Assembly: GCF_000247695.1 (NCBI RefSeq)
Contig: NW_004624747.1
Location: 15,348,311-15,412,310, forward strand
Direction of reading: 5' to 3'
Origin: Heterocephalus glaber
Lineage: Eukaryota; Chordata; Mammalia; Rodentia; Bathyergidae
Length of the DNA: 64,000 nt
A program made the translations under genes and the position numbers. A model generated the notes under the pieces. It was given only the letters and a program-made list of their open reading frames with translations, made no database searches and was not told the origin of the DNA. Below are positions 44,301-56,300 of the stretch, piece after piece. How positions within the stretch are numbered: the first letter of the stretch is position 1; every line of letters begins with the position of its first letter.

Positions 44301-47300
44301 TGAAGATACACGCGCACGCATGTGTGTGTGCACACATGTGCATATATACATGTATAAAATATATGAATAATTAATATATATTCTCATATCACACAAACTA
44401 TTCTAATATATAATTATAATATTTAAATGTAATATAATATATATTAAAATATATATATGAGGCAAAACAAATTTCCATATATTTTTGGTTGACAAGACTC
44501 AATAGAGTGCCATTTTTGGTAATAATAGGTCTATTACCGAGAGGAATGGAATTCTTCTGAGGCAAGATAAGATTTCACTTAATTAGAATTTCAAAGTAGT
44601 GTTCTGCCTCATTAGATTGATTGCAAATCAGTAAAAGCCACTGTTAGGTCACAGGTCTGAAAACAAGGGTGGGTGATCATCAGCTGACCTCATTCTAGAA
44701 TCAATCTAGGAAAATCCTACTGATTAACGATATCAGGTAACACTTCCTGCATATTGACCAGGCTTTTGTTATCTCACTGGATCCTTCAGTAACCTCCGTG
44801 ACAGAGGTTATTAGTGATTTTTTTGTTTTTTCATTTTATCAGAAGGCCAGGAAAGAGAATGAGAGGGATGAGTACTTGCTTGAGGCTGTCCAAACGTCAT
44901 CATTGGCAGTAGGGTTTATGCTCAGGTCTGTCTGAATTCAGGGTAATGGCTTGAAGTCACTAGGCAGAGGCATCCATGTGAGAAATTGTTGAGAAATGAC
45001 ACTGACGGTGACCGAGGCCCAGGTGCGATGCTGGACCTGTATAAATAACCCCTGTTTTTATTTTGGTTTCCTCTCCCATCTTCCTGTCACTCTGAACGAT
45101 TGGTGTCATCACTCTGTAAGCACAAAGTGGTTGGTGGTATCTATTTAGGAATATCGGTGGTGAGAAATCTGGGAGGGAGGGAAACTGGTCCAGATGAAGC
45201 ATCCTTAGTCTGAGAATCTAAAGTTGAAAATGCTCTGAAACCTCAAACTTCCAAGTCAGAAATGAGACTCACAAAGTTTCAGATTCTCAGATCAGAGATG
45301 TGCCTCCACCAGTCAAGTCTGTCCAGATGTTTTAAAATCTGAAACTTCTGAAATCTCAAATACTTCTGGTCCTGAGCATGTGGGATACTCCTCTGTAGTA
45401 AGGTAGGGTAGAGAAAGAACCTCAGGGAATCAGGAATATGATATCAGCTTCAATCAAAATCATCGGGCTGGGCACAGTGGTGCACACCTGTAATCCCAGC
45501 ACTCTGGCAGGCTGAGGCAGGAGGATAATGAGTTTGAGCCCAGCACAGACAGTTTAGCAAAACCCTGTGTCAAAATAAAAAACTAAACGAGCTGGGTGTA
45601 TAGCTCAGTGGTGGAATGCTTACCTCACATGTCTTAGGCCCTCCGTTCAATTTCTGTACCAGCACCAAAAAAACAAACAACAACAACAAAACAAACAAAC
45701 AAAAAAACCAAATCAAACAAACTTCACCCAGTTGATAGACAACTTGTGACTTTGAACGCTGGACAGTTCAGACTGTTCTTTAGTTTCTGTCATTGATTTT
45801 TTTTTTTAATCCTACTACCTGCTTCTTTCTCATCTACTCACCAACTTTCTTTCCAATAATTGTGCAGTCTAAACCCTGTCCTAGATGGTGGCTGGGGTCT
45901 ACTCTGTCCCTGCCTGACCACAGGTGCCCTCCAGACAACTTAGAAGACCTGCATGTGGCTGACCCGAGGCACGTTACCTTTGCTGGGCTGGGTGTTGGCC
46001 ACCAGCATCTCAGAAGGAACCTGTACTTAACTGGGCTCGTGCCAGCACAGGCACACCCTAGGACCTGCTGGTCCACATACCCAACTGACTAGCCAGCAGC
46101 GCAGAATAGGGCATTTGAGCACCTCCCAAGCCACAATACAACTTTTTCCTCAGACCCTTTGTGCGATGTGACATGGTTCCAGCAGATCCCTGCATTTTTA
46201 GGAGCAGCTCCAAATTGACAAATAAAATGCCAACAATGTTTTCCTTAGGAATCTACTTTTTTTTTTTTTCATTAGTGGGGATTGAACCCAGGGCCTTTGC
46301 ACTGAGCTGCATCCTTTGTCTTTAAAACAAATTTGGCTGGGGATTTAGCTTAGTGGTTCTGCTGCCTGCCCTGCAAGCGCAAGGTCCCAAGTTTGATCCC
46401 TGGTACCAAAAAAACAAATTTATTTTGAGATAGGGTCTATCTAAGTTTTCCAGGCTGGGCTCAAACTTCAGATCCTCCTGTCTCAGCCTCTCACAGTGCT
46501 GGTGTGTGTTTCACCATGCTTGGCTGAAACCCACAATTTATATAGTTATAGGGTAGGCACAGGTGAATTGGACATAGGTACAGTACATACTTATTTTTAG
46601 GGGCCTTGTGTGGGAAAGCCTTCTCCTTCCACAAATAATATTTTTTACCGGCCTATTTTTGTTCAAAATTCTGCAGCCGTAGATTTATTCTTTTGGCAAA
46701 GGATTGCCCTTCTCAGATTCTTCTTTCTAAAAGAAGAAGTCTCTGGGGGAGGTAGCATGAGAAATTACTGTAGTATGAACAGCTGTTAGATCCAGTCTTA
46801 ATTTTTCTGTTTCATTTTTTTGAGACAGGGTCTGGCTAGCTGTGTAGTCCAGGCTGGCCTTGAACTCACTAAATGGCCCAAGCTGACCTAAAATTCATGA
46901 TCCTCCTGTGTAGGGAATGGGGAAAGGGGATGTTACTGGAACCTCTGCAGTAAGTCCTAGTCTCCTGTGAGCTTCGACAGCACAAGGCTAATTAACTTAT
47001 TATACAGGAAAGATAGAAAAACTGAGACTTTGAGAAGAAGCTCAGCTTTGGGCCTGATCAGTGCTGCTCTGGTGGCAAAGACAAAATCCCTCCGACCTGC
47101 CACACCTTTATTCAGTACATCTGGAGAAACAAATGTAACAAATGGCTGAGGACAGAAAGTTTAGTACATGGGGAAAAACAAATGTAACAGATGACTTGGG
47201 GCAGAGGAAATCCTAGATCAATGAAAAACTATGCAGATAAGATTTTGTTCCTCCCAGGATGTCTACACAGTTGGTGTGATCCTGCTCTGGAGCATCACAG

Positions 47301-50300
47301 CATCACTGGACCATTGAGGTCTTAGCTGTGGAGTTATGTCTCAAAATGCCATAGCTGGCCTGTAGACAGGAGAACTAGGCCTAACTAAATGATTTTTCCC
47401 CCAAAGTATATAGAACTGCTCCCGACACTCCTGTCTCAGTCTTTTGAGTGCTAGGATTTTAGGTGTGAGCCCCAACACCTGGCTAAAAATGTTTTTTTGT
47501 TTTTTGGGGGTTTTTTTGGTCCCGGGGATAGAACTCGGGACCTGGCACTTTCGAGGTAGGCAGCGGAACCACTGAGCTAAATCCCCAGCCCTAAAAATGT
47601 TTTTTTTAATTGACAGATAAGCATATATATGTATTTGTAGGATATTGTGTGTGTGTGTGTATGTGTATGGTGTATACACTGGGGATTAAGCCCAGGACCT
47701 AGTGCATGCTAAGTATGGGTTCTATCACTGAGTGACATTCCCAGATAGGAGATACACTGTATTTTCATAAAAGGGAAGATGGCATCTTGGATGCTATGGT
47801 ACCAACAGTAGAGGGCATTTCAGGAGACAAGAAAGAAATTAAGAAATGTGAGGAGAAGTCAGGTGTGGTGGTGCACACCTCAGCACTCGGAGGCTGAGGC
47901 AGAAGGACTGCCGTCAGTTGGAGGCCGGCCTGGGCTACATAGTGAGTTCAAGGCCACCCTGAACTATGTAGTGAGACCCTGTCTCAAGAAAAGAGGAAAA
48001 GAAAGAAAGGAAGGGATGAAGGAAGAAAGAAAAGGAAGGAAGGAAAGGAGAGGAGAGGAGAAGCAAGATAAGCAAGTTTAGCAAGTGCTTCCAGCATTTT
48101 TCTGAGTGCTCCACTGGACTCACTCCTTTAATTGCCCAGCAGCCCTGTGAAGTAGATATTTTCATCACTCCCATTTTATAGATGAGGAAATGGAGGCTAA
48201 GATGGGGTAAGTAATTTGCTCAGTGCTACAAAGCTATTAAGTGGAGTCCATGGTATTTCCTATTTTTCAGTATGATATGTGGTATGATCAAAAAAATTGA
48301 ATGTTTAAATTTTTAAAAAATGTATTATAGTGAAAGACATTGCCATTAATCCTCCTGAGAACATTTCCCTTTGAGTCAAACACACCCCATTGTTCTTGCC
48401 ACCTTCTGAAGCAGTTCTGGAAGTATTTTGTGAGTGTCTAATTTAGTTTGCTATCATGGCTGCCTCAGTGTCCCAAACTGATTCAAAACATTTACCTTTC
48501 ACAGTCATTTTGACTTTGAGGAAGAGCCAGAGCCCCTTGGTGCCAGAACTGGTGAATAAGGCTGATGAGGACGTAGTAATGTTTTTACAAGCCTGCCTTT
48601 CTGTTGCATGACATGAAGCCTCAGCATTCACTGTATTTTTAATCACATCTTGTAAAGACACTTAGGAAAGAGGACTACCAGAACTGCTTCAGAAAGTGGG
48701 AAGAACAATGGGATAAGTGTGTTTTAAGCAAGGGAGAGTATTTTAAGGGGGATTAATGACAATGTGTGTCTTTTATTGTAATTCCACTTAAACATACACT
48801 ATTTCTTTCTTTTCTTTTTTTTTTGGTACTGGGGATCGAACTTGGGACCTTGCACTTTTGAGGCAAGTGGCGGAACCACTGAGCTAAATCCCAGGCCCTA
48901 TACACTATTTCTGTTTTCCTTTTTTTTCATACACTATTTCTTGATCAGCTCATGTATTATGCTGGGGGTCCCCCAGGGCTTCCCTGGGTTCCGTGATTCT
49001 ATAGCAGGACTCACAGACTTTAGCATGTGGCATCATTTATTACAGTAATAGCAACATCAGCCAAGAGAAAAAGCATGTGAGATGAAGTCCAGGGGAAACA
49101 AGGCAGGAGCTTGCACAAGTCAACTCATTCTGGGGTTGCACAGGACATTTTTGGATTTCCCCAGCAATGAGTATGGCAACACATAGCAGAGGTCTGCCAG
49201 GGAAATTTACCAGAGGTTCAGAGCCCCCCCCCACTTTTTTTTTTAACTGAGAGCTGGTCTGTCTACTGCATACCAAACTTCCAGATTTCTGGAAGGAAAG
49301 GCATTCAGTAAAAATGAAGGACAGCGAGCTATTTTTTATTAATCCATCCTGAGACTGGTGAGAATCTGTGTTCCTAGATACCACCAAGGGCTGACCTTGC
49401 AACAAGCAGGCCTGAACAGGGTAACAGGCTTGGTCTTGCCGTGCTATGTCTTTTCTGCCCATATATATTTTCTACTATGTATTGGGGTTTTTTCCCCCCT
49501 TGTGGTACTGGGAATTGAACCCAGGAGTTTTGCACTGAGTTACATCCATAGCCCTTTGTAAAATATTTTATTCTGAGGCAGGGTCTCACACTAAGTCACT
49601 GAGTTATCCAGGGTAGGCTTGAACTTGTGACCCTCTTGCCTCAGCCCTGAAGAGTGTTGGGATTATAGGCATGCATCTCTACCCGTGGCTCTGTGGTGTT
49701 TGTTCGTAATTTATTTATTTGGTACCAGGGATTGAACTCAGGACCTTGCACTTGAGAGGCAGGCGGCAGAACCACTGAGCTAAATCTCCGGCCCTGTTTG
49801 GTTTTTTTTTTTGTTTTTGAGACAGGGTCTTGCTATGTAGCCCAGGTTGGCCTTGAGCTCACTATGTGGGTCGAAGCTGGCCTCAAACTCGTGGCAGTCC
49901 TCCTGCCTCAGCCTCCCTAGTGCTGGGATTACAGGCATCCGTCACCATGCTGGGCTGTGGTATTTTTAAAAAGCATCAAATTTTACTTTTCTTGTTCTAT
50001 AAAGACCTATTCCCCTGCTAAATCTCACAGGATCCTCTGGGATCAAATGAGAGCACGAGTCAGGGCAGTTAGGGCAGGGTTTGTCACAGTGTCTGCTGGG
50101 TGCCGCTCTCTTCAGTGGCTGCTTTAGGAGCATGGATGTGTCTGTTGCATCTGGTACGGTGGTCCAGTGAATGCACGAGTGATTCACATCACCCTATCCC
50201 CTGTCGTTCCCAGGTGGCCCCAGTCACATTGAGGTCAACATCTCAGCCACCGGCACTCTGCCCAATGGCACCCTGTATGCCGTCAGGGGCTCGCAGGTGG

Positions 50301-53300
50301 ACTTCAGCTGTCGCAGCAGCGCCCAGCCCCCACCCGTGGTTGAGTGGTGGTTCCAGGCCCATTCCAGCCCTGAGTCCTTTGGAACCAACCTGACGGTCAC
50401 CTACTTCACGCTGCTATTAATGTCGCAAAATCTTCAAGGGAACTACACCTGTCTGGCCACCAACACACTCAGCGGGAGACATCGCAAGGTGATCACCGAG
50501 CTACTGGTCTACTGTGCGTAAGAAGCGCTCCCCTCCCCTGCGTTTTCCCCCGCCCCCTCCACGGCACGTGTGTGTTTGCACCTTTTCCTTTTGTCCTAAG
50601 AGGCGTGGCCTGCTGCACAGGCCGAGTGTGGCTCTGTGGCTCCCTTGTGACACACGCACTGCTCAGTGTCACACCTTCTGGAAGCTTGCAGCTAACCATG
50701 GCTGCAGAAGAGTCTCACGCTCATACTGAGCCTCATGTATTCTTTTTTTCATTTTTTAAAAATAGCAACGAGGGCCGGGGATTTAACTCAGTGGTTCCAG
50801 CGCCTGCCTCGCAAGCGCAAGATCCTGAGTTCGATCCCTGGTACCAAAAAAAAAAAAAAAAAAAAATAGCGACGAAACTGAGCACGATGGTACACACCTC
50901 TAATCCCAGCACTCTGGGAGGCTGAGGCAGGATGGCAAGTTTGAGTCCAGCCTGGGAAACTTTAGCGAGACTCAGTCTCAAAATAATAAATAAAAAAAGT
51001 CTGGGGATGCAGCTCAGTGTGAAGGCCCTGGGTTCAATTCCCAGAACTGTGAAAAACAAAAAGTGAAAGAATGTTATTGGCATTCAGGTACGTTCATAAC
51101 GCTGTGCAGCTGCCACCTCTGTCTAGTGGTTAGTTGGCTCACAGTTTTGGAGTTTTCAGTCCATGACTGATTGTACCCATTGCTTTGGACCCGTGGTGGA
51201 CAGGACATTGTGGTGGGAGTGAGTGGCAGGGGAAGCCTGTTCATTTCATGGCTGGGTACAAAACAGATCTAGGAAGAGGAAGGGGATAGATAGGGTCCAA
51301 CAATACCTTCAAGGGCATGGCCCTTTCTCTTGGTTCCTACACCCTCCAGCTAGCGCCAAGCTGGGGATTAAGCCCTGATCTCAGTGGGGCTCTGGGGGCA
51401 TTCCAGATGCAAATTATAGCAAATGTCAAAACGTTTTCATTGCCTCAAATGGAAACTTCCAGTTGACTAAGCAGTCACACCCATTTTCTGTCCTCCCCAG
51501 CCCCTGACAAACACTGTGTTCCACCTGTATGGGTTGATCTGTTCTGGATGTTTCATGTGAATGGTTTGTAACAATATCTGGCTTTCTGTGTCTGGCTCCT
51601 TTCATTTTGCATAATGTGTTCAAGGGCCACAGGAGACTCCCCGTGACCCGCGTTGTACTAAGTGTTGGTACTTCATTTCTTTACATGGCTGAGTACCAGT
51701 CAGTATGGAGACACTGATGTTTATTTATCCATTCATCCGTCTGTATCCACGCTTTTCAGAAGCACAATGAGCCTGTCCATGAGTTTATTTTGGAGGTGGG
51801 GAAACACCAACCAAACACTCCTATATGTAAATATCTTGGCTAAAAACCACTGCAGAGGGCTGGGAATTTAGCTCAGTTGTTATGCCCGCTGTCGTGCAAG
51901 TGCAAGGACCCGAGTTCGATCCCCGGTAACCCCCCCCAAATTAATAAAAATAAAAACCACTGTAGAAATGCTGAGTGCACTCATAATCCATGCTAATGAA
52001 AGGGAACATGGGAACAAGACATGAGTGGGCAGGATAATGACACACTGCTTAATTTGTATGTTATTCACAGCTTTTATAAGTCTGTGTTTTTTAACATAAA
52101 TGACATTTATAGTATACAAAGTGACACATGCTTGTAGGAAATGAGAGATGAGCTTAAAGAAGAAAATAATCATTCTAACCATTAGTTTTGGTATTTTCCC
52201 AGTAATTTTTCTTGTCAGTGTTATATATATCCACCCATTCATATAAAATCCAACTTTATTTCTGTTTGAGTTTTTTGTTTGTTTAGTTTCTTTTTAGTTT
52301 TTGAGACAGGATCTCTCTGTACCACCCCCTCCCCCCCAAGCTGGGATTTCAGGCATGCTCCACCACACCCGGCCCAAATTTATTTCTATTTGTATAACAT
52401 AAAGTATGCCAACCTGTTTAACAAATGTACGTATTATACTGGATGTGTTGGAGGTGGGACGACTGTCTCCCCCTCTGGTAACTTCATGATCTTCATTTGC
52501 CCTTGGGCGCAAAGGCAACCACTGGTAGTTTCTGGGGCCAGCACTGTCGGGTGGTAGAACTTCCTTGGATTCAGGAAGTGTCTTGTTCTGTGTGATCTAA
52601 CACAGCAGCCCAGGGATTCCATAGTGCTGCAATGTGGATAGCGGGATGGAGGAAATGCATTTGCAGTTTTCGTTTAAATAGCCACACACAGCTGGAGAGA
52701 AATGAAAGGCAAACGCAAGCCATTCCTCAGAGATTTAACACCTAGCAGAAGAAACCTGGCGGTTGCAGGTGCTCCTCCGTGTTAGGTTTGTGCTAGGTGT
52801 TATTTCGAAGTAGACTCTCCAAGCCCCCGTTTCTTTAACCCTTAGTGCCAGCCCGGTGGCTGCTGCTATCTGAGTTTGCCGTTAAACCCTTTGTTCCCTT
52901 TTGGTGTTTTGCAGTGCCCCCTCCATCACCTGTGGAGTGCTCAGCAGAGATATCAGCAGGATCGTCCACACTGAAGCTCACCTGTCGCTGGGATGGGGGC
53001 TACCCTGACCCTAACTTCCTTTGGACAGAAGAGCCAGGAGGGGCGATTGTGGGGAAGTCAAAGCTGGGGGTGGAAGTGCTGAACCGGTCCCAGCTGTCGG
53101 ATGGCAGGAAGTTCAAATGCGTCGGGAGCCACATCGTAGGGCCAGAGTCGGGAGCCAGTTGTGTGGTGCAGATCAGTGAGTCTGTCTTGCTTTGTCCTGG
53201 GTTGGGGTTCACTTGCTTTCCTTTCTTCTGTGAGGATCCTTTGAAAGTAGTTCTGGGAAAGAAACTCCAGTGTGTCAGAGTGAACTGAATCCCTTCCCTT

Positions 53301-56300
53301 TCTTCCTTCCTTCCTTCCAAACTTTAAAGATGCCTCGCTAAGATTCTTGGTTTTAGCTGAAGCACTTTTCACTCAGGAAATAACAATTGAGCACCCACTG
53401 TGTACCAGGTAGAGTAAGTAGATATTGAGGGTAGAGCAATGAACAGGATTGACAAGGTTCATCCATTAATTATGTATTATTACTTAACAGTTTAACGCCC
53501 AATTTAGTGGCTTAAAACAATAACTGTTTGGTAGCCAGGTGTGGTGTCGCACTCCTGTAATCCCAGGACTTGGTAGGCTGAGGCAGGAGGATTGCCATGA
53601 GTTCGAGGCCAGCCTGGTCTACATAGTGAATTCAAGGCCAGTCTGAACTGCATAGCATGACTGTTTTAAAAAAAAAAAAAGGAAGTAGCTGGGACTGCTG
53701 CTGTGCACTACTATGTACTGCATCTCCCGATCAGTGGTACATAGGCTCACACTGAAGAAGCCAGCTTATCTCACAATAAGCTGCCGTTTTACCCAGACCT
53801 ATGTGTGAAGGCTGCGATATTCTGTCCTCTTTTAGATCTCCAAGGGACCTCATCTCTTCTGCAGCCACTTGCCCACCCTTGCCCACAGGAAACCCAAGCT
53901 AAACTCTCTGAATAGATCCCATGCTGGCCAAATATGGGTAACATAGCTCTTTGCGGAGCGAATGCTCTGCTTGGCAAAAGTACAGTCACATGTGATATTT
54001 GTTTGGGGCTGAGGAGGGGCTACCTGGGACATTGTTTAAGGAGAAGGCAGAGCATTTTGGAAACTTTGGTTTGGGAGCTCCAAACTATATACATATGGAT
54101 GAAGTTTGTTACTGCTGTTGGCTTCATGACCCCAACAGAAAATGGAGTTAACCATGGAGAGGGAAAGTGATTTGGCAGCACGTAAGACCCTGATGGTTGA
54201 TCCAAGAAAGGGGGCTCCCATGTGAGTTTCCAAAGAAGACTCGGTAGCGGGGAAAGGATCTCTTCTGTTGCACCGACCTTGAGAGAGGTGTGTAGGCTGT
54301 TCCCGAGTCCTCATCCTGGCCCCTTTCCCTCTTCCTTCCCTTTCCCTCTTCCCAAGATGCCAGCTGTGAAACCCTAGATTCTGCTTTGGAATAGCTGCCA
54401 AGGGAAACATGTTTCACCATCCCGGGTAGGATCCCAGTGTGCCACTCTCTGTCCTTCAGATGCTGGAAGTGTGCACTTCATGAATCCAAGAAGAATCTGC
54501 TGCCCTGCACAGAGGGTGTGGAAACAAATGGATTGCTATGGTGGCCCTTATAGCTGCTCGTGTTCTGTTCAAATCAGACCCGAGGGCACAGGAATGCCAG
54601 GTTCTAAGTTTTCTAGGGCAGATTCCCAGAAGTCCATGTCACCATCCCTGGAACCTGTAAATTTTACTTTCCATGGTGCAAGGGACTTTGCCAATGAAGT
54701 TAAGGATATTGAGTTGGGGACAATGCCCTGAGTTCTCCAGATGGGCCCAATATGACCACAAGGAGCCATATGAGAGGAAGGCAGGTCTGACCCGATCACA
54801 GAAGCAGAGTTTGGAATGAGGCTAGGAAGGGCCCAAAGTGTGCAGGGAGCCTCTAGAAACCCAAAAGGCAGAGGAATGGATCTCCTCTAGAGCATCCAGA
54901 AGGAACCAGCTCTGCCAACACCTTGATTTTAGTCCCGGAAGATCATTCTGACTTCTGACCTCCAGAACGTAGGTGAATAAGTTTATTGTTTTAAGCCACT
55001 AAGTTTGTAGTAATTTGTCACATCAGCAGTAGGAAACAAACGTAGCTGCTCTGCCCTGCTGTCCTCTGGAACACCTTGGGGGACCATGTGTCCATATTTT
55101 ATGTGATCAGCATGGTTATTTCACAGTGGTGCTGGTAGCATTGAGGTAAGATTGTGGATTACAAGGCCTGACTGCTTGGGTTTGTGTCTTACCTAGAAAA
55201 ACCAGCTTATTCTGGTCTCTTCAGAATTTTCCTGGTTTTAGCACTGGGAAAGCCCCACATCTCAGAGACTACTCTTTAGTCTTGAGTAAAGAGGGACAGT
55301 TGTTCACTCTAAATTCTAGCTATATATCTTATTTAGTTGTGTGACTTTGAGCAAGTTGCTTAAGTTTCTCTGTGCCTCAGTGTACTCCCTGTGAATGAGA
55401 ATAATAACAAGGTTGTTGTAATAATGAATTAGGTTAATACATGTAAAAGCACCTAGCACTTAGAAAATGCTCAATAAATGTTAGCTTTTATTCTGTAGGA
55501 CCAGGTATAGGACAGAAATTCCTGGAGTTGTGTCATTAGAAAGGAAATAATATTCTTGAAGATCTCAGGGTATGGCTTGTATTTGTCTAAACATTTGTCT
55601 TTTTTTAAAAAAAACTTCTTCTGATTACCAGGGATCCCCTCCCTTTTCTCGGAGCCCATAAAAACTTGCTTTGTGGGGGGCAATGTGACACTCACCTGCC
55701 AGGTAACTGCAGCCTACCCCCCTGCCGAGATCCAGTGGCTAAGGAACCTGACCCAGCCCGAGATGGTCATCCAGCCGGACAGCCACTATTTCATTGCCCA
55801 GAATGGCCAGAGCTCCACCCTCACAATCCACAACTGCTCCCAGGACCTGGATGAGGGCTACTACATCTGCCGGGCTGAGAACCCTGTGGGGGTGAGGGAG
55901 GTGGACATCTGGCTGAGTGTGAAAGGTGAGTGATGGAGAGGAGGAGGGTTGAGAGCGTCAGGGCCCCTTGCAGCAGTATGGGGACAGCCTGGTGCCCCTC
56001 ACGGGCCTTTGCCAACTGGTAGATTGCAAGAATGCTTGTCTGTGGCTTGACGAGGTGACTAGAAAAAAATTGCTGTCCGATCCTAAAAGCACTAACATTT
56101 GCATGAGAGAGAAAAAAAATTATGCAGTACATCTTATGTTACCAAAGAATATATATATAGCATCTGTAAGTTGGGAAGCATAACAGTAAAATGAACACCC
56201 AAAAGAATAGCATGCCACTTAAGATACTGAGCAGCGCTGAGACTGATGAAGTGCCCTAAGGGCAGTGAGGCCAGATTTAGTAAACAACACAAGAACCAAA

